Positions 18,170 to 26,115 of a stretch of DNA of 64,000 bases are shown here, piece by piece. Positions within the stretch are counted from its first letter, which is position 1. The number at the start of each line of letters is the position of its first letter. The position numbers and the translations under genes are program-made. The DNA is from DASVBE01 sp963770375 (GTDB taxonomy: Bacteria; Actinomycetota; Actinomycetes; Streptosporangiales; Streptosporangiaceae): NCBI GenBank assembly GCA_963770375.1, contig CAVYPM010000016.1, positions 1 to 64,000 of the forward strand, in the 5' to 3' direction. Under the pieces are notes generated by a model. That model had not been told where the DNA came from and did no database searches. It saw nothing but the letters and a program-made list of their open reading frames with translations.

Positions 18170-19753
18170 TCATACCGCCCTCACCTCGCCCACTTCAGTC
18201 TCCCCCGTCTCGGCGGGCACGGCCACCGGCGCGGGCGCCGCGGCCCGGCCCGGCATCCAGCGCAGCATCACCGCCGCGCCCACCAGCGCGATGCCCGCCG
18301 AGATCAGCGAGGTGATGTGCATGGCGTGCACGAACGCCCGTGGTGCCGCGGCCAGCAGCGCCCGGCTGCCGCCGGCGCCCAGGTGCGCGGCGGCCTGCTG
18401 GGTGGCCGCGATCGACGCGGTGGCCTGGTCGCGGGCGGCGGGCGGCAGCGCGGTCAGCAGCGGGGCCAGCTGGCCGCGGTAGGCCTGGGCCAGCACCGAG
18501 CCGAGCACGGCCACGCCGAGGGCCACCGCGACCTGCCGGGAGATGTTGGTCAGCGCCGAGCCGGCCCCGCCGCGGTCACGCGGCACGACCGACATCACCG
18601 ACTCGGTGGCGGCCGGGATGACCGTGCCCATCGAGGCGCCCTGCAGGAAGAACGTCACCTCCAGCACCCAGATCGGCGTGCTGGTGCCGAGCAGCCGGTA
18701 GCCCAGCATGGTCACCGCGGTGGCCAGCAGGCCGCCGGTGCAGACCGCCTTGCGGCCGAACCGGTTCACCAGCGTGGCGCTGCGCGGCGCGGCCAGCAGC
18801 TGGCCGGCCGCCAGCGGGATCGTCAGCAGCCCGGCCGCCAGCGGCGTGTAGCCGCGCACGTTCTGGGTGTAGAAGGTGGTGAAGAAGAACGCGCCGGAAA
18901 GCGCGAAGAAGAACAGCGCGATGGCCCCGGCGGCGGACGACAGCCGCGGGTCGCGGAACAGCTTCACGTCCAGCGACGGGTGCGCGATCCGGGCCTCGTA
19001 CCAGGCGAAGAGGGCCAGGACGGCCAGCCCGCCCACGGCCGGGCCGAGGACGTCGCCGCGCAGCCAGTGCCCGGTGTCGCCGCCCTGGATGATCCCGTAC
19101 ACCAGCAGCACCAGGCCGACGATGGACAGAAGCACGCCCAGGTAGTCGATCCGGCCGGGCGACGGGCTCCGGCTCTCGGGGACCAGCACCGCGATCAGGA
19201 CCACGCCGATCGCGGTGAGCGGCACGTTGATCAGGAAGATCGAGCCCCACCAGAAGTGGCTGAGCAGCAGGCCGCCGAGGATCGGGCCGAGCGCGATGGA
19301 CACGCCGACCGCGCTGGCCCAGATGCCGATGGCCCGCGGCCGCTCCTGCGGGTCGAACACGTTCGTGATGATCGACAGGGTCTGCGGCATCACCATCGCG
19401 CCGCCCAGGCCCATCAGCGCCCGGGCCAGGATCAGCTGGTCCGGGGACCGCGCGTAGGACGACGCGAACGAGGCCAGGCCGAACATGATCATGCCGATCA
19501 TCAGCATCCGGCGGCGGCCGAGCCGGTCGCCGATCACCCCGAACGTGAACAGCAGCCCGGCGAAGGCCAGGGTGTAGGAGTTGATCGCCCACTCCAGCTC
19601 ACTCTGGCTGGCGCCCAGGCCCGCCGGCTGCGGCTCGGAGATCGTCTTCAGCGCGATGTTCAGCACCGTGTTGTCCAGCACGATCGCCATCAGGCTGAGA
19701 ATGAGCACGCCGAGGATTACCCACCGGCGTCGCTGAACGGTCTGCTGATCCAC
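18170..19753 (-). CDS. MFS transporter, DHA2 (EmrB/QacA) drug-exporter family
   Basis: A 527-residue major facilitator with about 14 membrane helices, typical of proton-coupled multidrug exporters. It opens with RRRWVILGVLILSLMAIVLDNTVLNIAL (the D-N-T-V-L-N-I-A-L motif D1 of DHA2), followed by GDRLGRRRMLMIG (motif A) and FLINVPLTAIGVVLIA (end of helix 6), and ends in a basic/Glu tail. The GTG at 19753 is preceded by GAGGGA; further upstream the frame is not conserved. The TetR gene begins 15 bases after the stop, so the two form an operon controlled from the operator at 19846. Confidence 0.9.
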   Translation of the reverse strand: MDQQTVQRRRWVILGVLILSLMAIVLDNTVLNIALKTISEPQPAGLGASQSELEWAINSYTLAFAGLLFTFGVIGDRLGRRRMLMIGMIMFGLASFASSYARSPDQLILARALMGLGGAMVMPQTLSIITNVFDPQERPRAIGIWASAVGVSIALGPILGGLLLSHFWWGSIFLINVPLTAIGVVLIAVLVPESRSPSPGRIDYLGVLLSIVGLVLLVYGIIQGGDTGHWLRGDVLGPAVGGLAVLALFAWYEARIAHPSLDVKLFRDPRLSSAAGAIALFFFALSGAFFFTTFYTQNVRGYTPLAAGLLTIPLAAGQLLAAPRSATLVNRFGRKAVCTGGLLATAVTMLGYRLLGTSTPIWVLEVTFFLQGASMGTVIPAATESVMSVVPRDRGGAGSALTNISRQVAVALGVAVLGSVLAQAYRGQLAPLLTALPPAARDQATASIAATQQAAAHLGAGGSRALLAAAPRAFVHAMHITSLISAGIALVGAAVMLRWMPGRAAAPAPVAVPAETGETEVGEVRAV

Positions 19754-19845
19754 GCTGATTGTCCCTCGGCCTAGCCGCGATGGCCCGCTGGCCACGTTCC
19801 GTACTGCTGAATCCATGGCCAGCGCTGAGTCAGGCTGCGGCCTGG

Positions 19846-19876
19846 ATAACGATACGATACGTGGTCGTATCGTTAT
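19846..19876. promoter_or_regulatory. TetR-type operator between the MFS pump and panB
   Basis: A perfect inverted repeat: ATAACGATAC (19846-19855) and GTATCGTTAT (19867-19876) separated by 11 bases that contain another GATAC. It lies in the divergent region, 93 bases before the MFS GTG and 104 bases before the panB ATG. Arm length and symmetry are typical of TetR-family sites. The TetR protein encoded downstream of the MFS gene is the obvious ligand (inferred). Confidence 0.75.
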
Positions 19877-19979
19877 TGACCAGACCTGGCCGCCGGTCTC
19901 TGTTGCGGGAGGGTCTGGCGTGTAATGATCGGAATTGCCCGGGGACGCCGCAGGAGCGCCTCGAGGCGTGGAGGTCCAG

Positions 19980-20861
19980 ATGACGGCAATTGCTGGTGAC
20001 TCTGGCACGGCCGCGACCAGGCAGCGGACCGGGAGTCAGGGTGAACGGCTGTACGGCGGGCAGGCGGCCCGCCGGGTCACGGTGCGGGATCTGGCCGCGG
20101 CCAAGGCCCGCGGCGAGAAGTGGCCGATGCTGACTGCGTACGACGCGCTGACCGCGCGGGTCTTCGACGACGCCGGCATCCCCGTGCTGCTGGTCGGCGA
20201 CTCGGCGTCGATGGTCGTGTACGGGCACGACAGCACGATCCCGGTGACCCTGGACGAGCTCATCCCGCTGACCGCCGCGGTGGTCAGGGGCACTCGCCGG
20301 GCGCTGGTCGTGGCTGACCTGCCGTTCGGCTCGTACCAGGGCTCGCCGCAGCAGGCGCTGGCCGCGGCGACCCGGTTCCTGAAGGAGTCCGGCGCGCACG
20401 CGGTCAAGCTCGAGGGCGGCCACCGGGTGCTGCACCAGGTCGAGGAACTGGTCGCGGCGGGCATCCCGGTGATGGGCCATCTCGGGCTGACCCCGCAGTC
20501 GGTGAACGCGTTCGGCGGCTACCGCGTGCAGGGCCGCGGCGAGGACGGCGAGACGCTGCTCCGCGACGCGAAGTCGCTGCAGGCCTCGGGCGCGTTCGCG
20601 GTCGTGCTCGAGTGCGTGCCGGCCCCGCTGGCGAGCCAGGTCACGGCCAGCCTGGCGATCCCGGTGATCGGCATCGGGGCCGGGCCGGACTGCGACGCGC
20701 AGGTGCTGGTCTGGCAGGACATGGCCGGGCTCACGCCGCAGGTAGCGAAGTTCGTGAAGAAGTACGCGGACGTGGCGGGCAGCCTGCGGTCCGCGGCCCA
20801 GTCCTTCGCCGGCGAGGTCGCCGGGGGGCAGTTCCCCGGGCCGGAGCACGCCTACCGCTGA
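19980..20861 (+). CDS. panB: 3-methyl-2-oxobutanoate hydroxymethyltransferase (ketopantoate hydroxymethyltransferase)
   Basis: PanB makes ketopantoate from 2-oxoisovalerate and 5,10-methylene-tetrahydrofolate, the first step of pantothenate synthesis, in the cytoplasm. The 293-residue protein shows the family signatures WPMLTAYDALTARVFDDAGI, VGDSASMVVYGHDSTIPVTLDE (metal-binding Asp), DLPFGSYQ, HAVKLEGG, VMGHLGLTPQSVNAFGGY and AVVLECVP (catalytic Glu). I chose the ATG at 19980 because GGAGG stands at the right distance; the first ~35 residues are a variable extension. It is divergent from the MFS pump and ends at a strong hairpin, so it is monocistronic. No panC or panD is adjacent. Confidence 0.95.
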   Translation: MTAIAGDSGTAATRQRTGSQGERLYGGQAARRVTVRDLAAAKARGEKWPMLTAYDALTARVFDDAGIPVLLVGDSASMVVYGHDSTIPVTLDELIPLTAAVVRGTRRALVVADLPFGSYQGSPQQALAAATRFLKESGAHAVKLEGGHRVLHQVEELVAAGIPVMGHLGLTPQSVNAFGGYRVQGRGEDGETLLRDAKSLQASGAFAVVLECVPAPLASQVTASLAIPVIGIGAGPDCDAQVLVWQDMAGLTPQVAKFVKKYADVAGSLRSAAQSFAGEVAGGQFPGPEHAYR

Positions 20862-20883
20862 GCCCTGCGGGCGCGCTGACGCC

Positions 20884-20916
20884 GCGCCGGGTCCGCCCGC
20901 CGGGCGGACCCGGCGC
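20884..20916 (+). terminator. Terminator hairpin after panB
   Basis: GCGCCGGGTCCGCCCG and CGGGCGGACCCGGCGC are perfect 16-bp arms around one central base, beginning 22 bases after the panB stop. This is a very stable stem without a U tract, as usual in high-GC actinobacteria. Confidence 0.75.
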
Positions 20917-21101
20917 TCGCGTAGGGGGCGAGGGCTTTCACGGCGCAATGCCGGCCGCTGTTCTCGGCCAGGGCGAGGCCGCCATCCTCTCCGCAGCATC
21001 GCGGCCACTTACGTATCTGGGCTCGCCTGGCCACCTCTTACCTGGCAAAACGTACGAGGGCTGGCCGACCGGAGCGGGGGCGGCCAGAGCGGGGGTGCAC
21101 G

Positions 21102-22620
21102 ATGAGCGTGACGTCCGAGCTAGCTGAGCGGCCGGGGACGGTCAGCCCGGCGGAGCGGCCGGCCGGGCCGGCCGGGCCGGCCCGCGGTGCGGGCGCGGGG
21201 CGGGCGGAGCCGCCGGCCGGCGTGCCGCCGGTGCGCCTGGCCGGTGCGCGGGTGGCTGCGCCGCAAGACCGTGTCGGCCACGATGAACGCGCTGATCGCG
21301 GCGGCCGTCGTGGCTGCCGCGCTGACGACCGGGTGGGGTGCGGACCGGGCCGGGCCGCCGGACGGCAGCCTGGGGTCGTGGGCGCTGCGGCTGTTCGCGC
21401 TGTGGTGCCTGTCGTTCCTGCCGGGCTGGCTGTACGTGCGGTTCCTGGACGTGCGGGCCCGGGCGCTGTGGAACGAGTACGTGCTGAACCTGCACCGGCT
21501 GGGCTGGGACAAGCCGGGCTACCTGCCCCGGCCGCCGGCCTCCTCGGCGTTCTTCGCCGCCTGGCACCAGGACCGGGTTGCCGGGTGCCGGTCGGACAAC
21601 ATCTACCGGCAGAAGTTCGAGGCCTACTACGGGCGCCAGCTGTCCCGGGACGACGACCTGGACGAGCGGCGGGACGGAGCCGCCGCGCCGCGCCGCGGGG
21701 CCGGGGCCTCCGGCGGGCCGAGCGCGGAGTCACTGTTCCCGCTGTTCCTGGCCACCGCCGTGTTCGCGGCCGGGTGGACCGCGGTGCTATGGGACACCCG
21801 GTTCCTGACCGCCCCGGCGGGCGCCGGCGACGTGCTGAAGTACGCGTTCCTCGGCAGCTACGCGTTCGTGGCCAGCATGCTGATCCGCCGCTATTTCCAG
21901 AGCGACCTGCGGCCCAGCGCATACGCCAGCGCGGTGTACCGGATCGCGTTCGTGCTGCTGATCGTGGCGACGGCGCACCAGGTCATGCAGAATCCTGAGG
22001 CGGTACTGGGCCGCGCCGAGATCGCCACCGTGTTCATCGTCGGGTTCTTCCCGCTGGCCGCGCTGCAGGCGCTGCAGCACGTGGCCTCGCGGGCGCTGAG
22101 CCTGGCCCTGCCCTCGCTCACGTCGGACTACCCGCTGGACCAGCTCGACGGGTTCAACGTCTGGTATGAGGCGCGGCTGGCCGAGGAGGGCGTCGAGGAC
22201 ATGCAGAACCTGACCACGATGAACCTGGTGGACGTCATCCTGCACACCCGGGTTCCGCCCGGCCGCCTGGTGGACTGGGCGGATCAGGCCTTCCTGCTGA
22301 CGCACCTGGAGGACGCCGCGGGCGCCGGGCCGGACGGGGGCGGAGACGGGGACGCTGTCGGCGGCGAGGCGGCCCGGCGGCGGCTGCGCCGGGTGGGCAT
22401 CAGGACCGCGACCGGCCTGCTGAAGGCGTTCTCGGTCCCGTCCGCCGCCCCGGCCGGCGGCGGGCCGCCGGAGCGGGTCTTTGCCCTGCCTGAGGGCGTC
22501 GTCACCCCGCCGCTTCCCGAGGGTCAGCTGCGGATGCTGGTGAAGGTCCTGGCGCAGGAGCCGGGCCTGAACCCGGTGTGGAACTGGCAGCGCAACGGGG
22601 TCCAGGCCCACCGGGACTGA
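21102..22620 (+). CDS. Multi-span membrane protein of unknown function, frameshifted
   Basis: A protein of about 505 residues not recognised as a named family. A Pro/Ala-rich N-terminus (MSVTSELAERPGTVSPAERP) leads to a charged WLRRKTVSATMNALIAAAVV segment. Membrane segments follow: WALRLFALWCLSFLPGWLYV, LFPLFLATAVFAAGWTAVL, LKYAFLGSYAFVASMLI, IAFVLLIVATAHQV and IATVFIVGFFPLAALQAL. The cytoplasmic C-terminal half has a conserved-looking block, DQLDGFNVWYEARLAEEGVED, then MNLVDVILHTRVPPGRLVDWADQAFL. One extra base near 21245 joins the two frames. The ATG at 21102 follows a GGGGG-rich stretch. It is not obviously coupled to panB. Confidence 0.7.
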
Positions 22621-22730
22621 ACCTTGCTGCCCTGCTGGGACTCGGCGAGCCTGGGCCTGGGGATCAGGACGCTGCCGTCCACGAGAGCTCCTTGTCAGGC
22701 GGGCAGTGCTGGAGGGCCGCGCCAGGCGCG

Positions 22731-22931
22731 TCAGTGCCGCTCCGCCGCCTCGAAGTCCCCCGCGATGAACGCGAGGATGTCCGAGTTCAGCCGGCCGTGG
22801 TCGCTGGCGTACAGGCCATGCCCCGCGCCGGGGTAGACGACCAGGCGGGAGCCGGCGATGAGCGCGGCGGTTCTCCGCCCGGTGAGATCGATCGGCGCGG
22901 AGGCGTCGGCGTCGCCATGAATGAATGGCAT
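22731..22931 (-). pseudogene. Truncated alpha/beta-hydrolase (C-terminal remnant)
   Basis: Only the last ~66 residues of an alpha/beta-hydrolase remain: FIHGDADASAP, with the catalytic Asp region of the chloroperoxidase-like branch, then SRLVVYPGAGHGLYASDH with the catalytic His. The nucleophile Ser and oxyanion domain are missing. The fragment nevertheless has its own ATG (22931) with AGGAG six bases before it, directly joined to the duplicated regulatory element at 22936. It looks as if a rearrangement placed the promoter element next to the tail of a broken gene. A functional 66-residue product is unlikely. Confidence 0.65.
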
Positions 22932-22935
22932 GTCT

Positions 22936-23018
22936 GGCTCCTAACAGGAGGTTAGTTGCGTTAGCATTGGACAGTACACCGGGCTCTGCGCTAAACGCAA
23001 CTGGAGTTTCCTTTGACT
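22936..23018. promoter_or_regulatory. Divergent regulatory element, copy 1 (TetR-type half-sites, shared start region)
   Basis: An 83-bp element with inverted half-sites AGTTGCGTTAG and CTAAACGCAACT about 33 bases apart. It is flanked on the minus side by AGGAGCC and on the plus side by CTGGAG followed by a TTG start. The same element recurs in inverted orientation at 24491-24572: about 69 of 83 aligned positions agree by eye, and the last 28 bases are identical. Here it separates the truncated hydrolase (minus) from the TetR gene (plus). Binding by that TetR protein is inferred. Confidence 0.7.
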
Positions 23019-23630
23019 GCGGACCTGCCAGGCAGCCTCAGACCAGGAGGAAGGACAGCGCGCACCCGCGCGGCGGTCCTGCAAGCTGTCGTCGGCGAGC
23101 TGATCGACCACGGGTACGCGGGCACCACGGTCGAGCGGGTGGCGGCGCGGGCCGGGATCGCCAAGACGACGATCTACCGGCGCTGGGACAGCCTTGACGG
23201 GCTGCTGGCCGACCTGATGACCGAGCAGGCGGCACGGGAGATAGCCGTGCCCGACGAGGGAGACCTCGACGGCGACCTCCGCGCGCTCGCCCGCGGCGTG
23301 GTGGCCAGCCTCCGGGATCCGGCCATCAAGGCGGCCCTGGCCAGCATGGTCGCAGCAGCCGTGCAGAACCCGGCGGCGCGTGAGGTGCTGTCCCGCTTCC
23401 AGGCCTCCAGGACCGCCCAGGTGACCGTCATCATCGACCGGGCTATACAGCGCGGCGAACTGCCCGCTGGCACCGACGCCGCCGGGGTGATCGGCATCGG
23501 CACCGCCCTGATCTACTACCGGCTGTTCGTCGCCGGCGAGCTGGCCAGCCAGGACCTCGCCGACAGCGCCGCCGCTGCCGCCGCTGCCGCCGCCCGCGCC
23601 GGCGCGCTCCTGGCTCCGCGCCCGAAGTAG
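23013..23630 (+). CDS. TetR-family transcriptional regulator (TTG start)
   Basis: A 205-residue TetR regulator. The DNA-binding domain lies at residues ~14-62: RTRAAVLQAVVGELIDHGYAGTTVERVAARAGIAKTTIYRRWDS (read in two parts). A TetR_C ligand domain follows with RDPAIKAALASMVAAA, IDRAIQRGELPAGTDAAGVIG and a poly-Ala C-terminus. The start is TTG at 23013 with GGAG six bases upstream; the same GGAG-TTG-ACT arrangement starts the convergent methyltransferase. It probably binds both copies of the flanking element and thus controls itself, the methyltransferase and the SRPBCC gene. Confidence 0.87.
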   Translation: MTADLPGSLRPGGRTARTRAAVLQAVVGELIDHGYAGTTVERVAARAGIAKTTIYRRWDSLDGLLADLMTEQAAREIAVPDEGDLDGDLRALARGVVASLRDPAIKAALASMVAAAVQNPAAREVLSRFQASRTAQVTVIIDRAIQRGELPAGTDAAGVIGIGTALIYYRLFVAGELASQDLADSAAAAAAAAARAGALLAPRPK

Positions 23631-23675
23631 CGACCGCGCTGAGCAAGGACACTCATGCGGCCGGGTCGCCGCCCC

Positions 23676-24496
23676 TTAGGGCAGGCGGGCGGCGACGACC
23701 ATGCGCTTGTGATCGGCGGTCAGCGGCTGTCCGTCCTCGCCGAAGCCGGTCACCTCGGCGAATCCTGCGGCCAGCAGCCAGTCCCGGAGCTCGGGAAAGC
23801 CGAACAACCGCTTGACGAACCGCATCCGGCGGGTACGGCCGTCGCGGATGACCGTCCGCTCCGCCTCGAACCGGCCGGTCAGCGCGTCCAGGTGGTAGCG
23901 GTCGACAAGCATGTCCCCGTTGGCTCGTGCGGCCACGACCCGGGATGGGCAGTAGGAGGCCAGGAAACTGGTCAGGTTGTCCAGGTCCATGGCCAGGCGG
24001 CCACCCGGTCGCAGGGAACCGGCGATCCCGTCCAGCACAGCGCGGTTCGTGGTGTCGTCGAAGTACCCAAACGCGGTGGACCAGTTGATCACCCGGTCGA
24101 AGTGGCCGGTCCACGGCAGTTGCCGCATGTCCCCGGCGACGTAATCGACGCTGATCCCCGCGGCGGCCGCTTCGGCGCGGGCCCGGTCCAGGAACACCGC
24201 CGAGGAGTCAGGCCAGTGACCCGGCAGCCGCGGGCAGCGAGGCGGTTGGCCAGTTCCCCGTGCCCGCACGCCAGGTCCAGCACGTCCATGCCGGGCCGTA
24301 GCTCGAGCAACCGCCAGACCAGGTCCGCTGCCTCCGCACCCGGGACATCAGCGCCGGGCACAACAGGCCCATGTGCCGCAACCACGCTGAGGCCAGGCGG
24401 CGCAGCGAAGAAGTACAGGTAATCCTCGTCGTACATCGCAGCGGCATCGAAGAGGTCGCTGCTGATCTGAGGCTGCCCGCCAGGGCTCGTAGTCAA
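23676..24496 (-). CDS. Class I SAM-dependent methyltransferase, frameshifted
   Basis: A methyltransferase of about 270 residues. The SAM-binding motif I is MDVLDLACGHGELANRLAARG (~residue 73), motif II/III lies around SVDYVAGDMRQLPW, and post-motifs are FDRVINWSTAFGYF and LRPGGRLAMDLDN. The N-terminus (SDLFDAAAMYDEDYLYFFA) is typical of the small-molecule methyltransferase group. A frame break near 24220 separates RVTGL from DSSAVFLDRARAEA. The start is TTG 24496 directly after the regulatory element, with GGAG upstream, the mirror image of the TetR start. It is convergent with the TetR gene and probably co-regulated. The acceptor substrate is unknown. Confidence 0.85.
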
Positions 24497-24572
24497 AGGA
24501 AACTCCAGTTGCGTTTAGGGCAGTACCCGGGATACTCTCCGAACTAACGCAACTATCATCCCATTAGGAGCC
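24491..24572. promoter_or_regulatory. Divergent regulatory element, copy 2 (inverted duplicate of 22936-23018)
   Basis: The reverse complement of this 82-bp segment aligns with 22936-23018, including AGGAGCC at one end, both half-sites (AGTTGCGTTAG / CTAAACGCAACT) and the CTGGAG...TTTGACT end carrying the TTG start. It separates the methyltransferase (minus) from a short frame and the SRPBCC gene (plus). The half-sites are better conserved than the spacer between them, suggesting selection on protein binding. Confidence 0.7.
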
Positions 24573-24576
24573 GGAG

Positions 24577-24642
24577 ATGAACCCCAATACAGCGGAACGG
24601 ATAAGCCAGCGCGCCAGCACGACAAGCCCGGAACTGCCCTGA
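24577..24642 (+). CDS. Possible 21-codon leader peptide before the SRPBCC gene
   Basis: An ATG with AGGAG eight bases upstream opens a 21-codon frame (MNPNTAERISQRASTTSPELP) that stops at 24642, 55 bases before the SRPBCC start. A small stem, GCCCA / TGGGC, follows at 24644-24660. It occupies the position that the truncated hydrolase start holds beside copy 1 of the regulatory element. It could be a leader peptide, a decayed gene start or chance; there is no homology evidence. Confidence 0.25.
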   Translation: MNPNTAERISQRASTTSPELP

Positions 24643-24697
24643 GCCCAGAGCCGATTGGGCCGCCCTGCACACCGCCACCTGAGGTTGGAGAACCAGC

Positions 24698-25228
24698 ATG
24701 ACTGCGACAAGCCCCGACATCACCTTCTGCCTGAAGCGGATTGGCAAGGACACCGCCGGCTGGGACACGCTGGTCGTCACCGGCGCCGCGGATACCGCCA
24801 CATCACCCGAGAATCTGTGGGCGGCCTGGAGCGACCTGGAACGCTGGCCATCCTGGTCTCCGCTGCACCGTTCGGTGACCGGGACAGCAGAGACCGGGCT
24901 GGCCGCCGGCGTGTCGTTCGACCAGCAGATCAGCCTGGGCTTCCCGATCGGCACCACCACCGAGCACGCCACCTTCGACCTGCTCGAACCGGGGCGCCGG
25001 GCAGCCTGGGCAGGCGACGCCAACGGCGTCAGGAACTGTCACCTGTGGAGCTTCACCCCACTGCCCGACGGCGGGACCCGCGTCAGGAACACCGAAGTGT
25101 TCGCCGGCTTTCCGGTGGCGGTACTGCGCCCGATAGTCACCCGCCGCTGGAACCGCCTGTTCCAGGCCGCGGTCGATGGCCTCATCGGCCACGTATCCGC
25201 CGGCCAGAACGGCTCAGGGAGGCACTGA
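24698..25228 (+). CDS. SRPBCC-family (START/polyketide cyclase-like) protein
   Basis: A 176-residue SRPBCC fold protein with a helix-grip ligand pocket. Family features are ENLWAAWSDLERWPSWSPLH near residue 40, TTEHATFDLLEPGRRAAWAG, and the strand TRVRNTEVFAGFPVAVL before a long C-terminal helix. Such proteins bind hydrophobic ligands or act as cyclases, hydratases or co-chaperones; none can be chosen here. The ATG at 24698 is preceded by TTGGAG. It lies downstream of the second regulatory element, so it is probably co-regulated with the methyltransferase and TetR genes. Its stop is 3 bases from the convergent npdG stop. Confidence 0.85.
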   Translation: MTATSPDITFCLKRIGKDTAGWDTLVVTGAADTATSPENLWAAWSDLERWPSWSPLHRSVTGTAETGLAAGVSFDQQISLGFPIGTTTEHATFDLLEPGRRAAWAGDANGVRNCHLWSFTPLPDGGTRVRNTEVFAGFPVAVLRPIVTRRWNRLFQAAVDGLIGHVSAGQNGSGRH

Positions 25229-25231
25229 CCG

Positions 25232-25915
25232 TCAGACGTCGGTGACGCGGAGGCCGGCGTGGGCCTTGTAGCGGCGGTTGACCGAGACCAGGTTCGCGGT
25301 CAGCGCCTCGACCTGGCCGCAGTTGCGGAGCCGGCCCGCGTAGATGCCGCGCATCCCGGGGATGCGGGCGGCCAGCGCCTGGACCAGGTCGGTCGCCTCC
25401 CGGTCGTCGCCCAGAACCAGCACGTCCAGCTCGAACTCGGTCACCTCGGGGTCGAGCAGCAGCACGGCGGACACGTGGTGGAACGCGCCGACCACCCGGG
25501 TGCCGGGCAGCACCGCGGCGGCCTGCTCGGCGGCGCTGCCCTCGGGCACCGGCAGCGCCCGGCAGCCGCGGTTGTCGAAGCCGAGCGGGTTCACGCAGTC
25601 GATGAGGATCTTGCCCTCGAGGACGCCGGCCAGGGAGGCCAGCAGGTCCTTGTGCCCCTCCCACGGGACGGCCGCGATGACCACGTCGGCGTCCCGCGCG
25701 GCCTGCTCGTTGCCGGCCCCGGTGAGCTGCGGCGGCTCGCCGATGGTGGCCGCGGCGGCCTGCGCGCGGGCCGGGTCACGGGAGCCGATGATGACCCGGT
25801 GCCCGGCCAGGGCCAGCCGCCGGGCCAGGCCCCGGCCCTGGTCGCCGGTGCCGCCCAGCACGCCGATCACCAGGCGGTCGAGGTCGGCTCCGGCCGGGGG
25901 CTGCGTGGTAGTCAT
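25232..25915 (-). CDS. npdG: NADPH-dependent F420 reductase (F420H2:NADP+ oxidoreductase)
   Basis: A 227-residue enzyme that moves hydride between NADPH and the deazaflavin F420, supplying or consuming F420H2 in the cytoplasm. The NADP-binding Rossmann motif GVLGGTGDQGRGLARRLALAG is at residues ~18-38, followed by HRVIIGSRDPARA (phosphate-recognising Arg). Typical later blocks are DVVIAAVPWEGHKDLL, ILIDCVNPLGFDNRG, VVGAFHHVSAVLL, DVLVLGDD and the C-terminal LTANLVSVNRRYKAHAGLRVTD. The ATG at 25915 starts MTTTQPPAG. It shows the host makes or uses F420, which agrees with the LLM flavoenzyme gene at 46019. Confidence 0.92.
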   Translation of the reverse strand: MTTTQPPAGADLDRLVIGVLGGTGDQGRGLARRLALAGHRVIIGSRDPARAQAAAATIGEPPQLTGAGNEQAARDADVVIAAVPWEGHKDLLASLAGVLEGKILIDCVNPLGFDNRGCRALPVPEGSAAEQAAAVLPGTRVVGAFHHVSAVLLLDPEVTEFELDVLVLGDDREATDLVQALAARIPGMRGIYAGRLRNCGQVEALTANLVSVNRRYKAHAGLRVTDV

Positions 25916-25980
25916 CCGCTGATCTTAGATCGGCGGCTTCGGCCGCCCGCGCGGGCCCGGTTCGGGCACCATTGAGCGCC

Positions 25981-26070
25981 ATGGACGCGGAGCAGGTGGC
26001 CGCGCTGGCCGGGGTCCTCGGGCCGGGCGGCTGGATGGCCGAGGCCCGGGAGTTCGCCCGGGCGCTGCAT
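25981..26070 (+). pseudogene. Possible truncated N-terminus of a conserved actinobacterial protein
   Basis: An ATG at 25981 opens MDAEQVAALAGVLGPGGWMA followed by EAREFARAL, which has the amphipathic look of a real N-terminus, but conservation-like sequence ends after ~30 residues and the frame then runs antisense through the next gene without a stop. From memory, proteins starting M-D-x-x-x-(V/L)-A-x-L in this style lie divergent to npdG in other actinomycetes. I suggest a 3'-truncated relic. No search has been done, so this stays tentative. Confidence 0.3.
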
Positions 26071-26115
26071 CCACGCCGACCGCCACGCAGACGGCCACCT
26101 ACGCCGGCTGACCCC

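Noticed and set aside
17261..19774. An 837-codon plus-strand open frame opposite the dehydratase, TetR and MFS genes
   Set aside because: Its composition is Arg/Gly/Pro/His/Gln-rich with no helix or domain pattern; it is the antisense shadow expected in very GC-rich DNA, and all three minus-strand genes have clear families.
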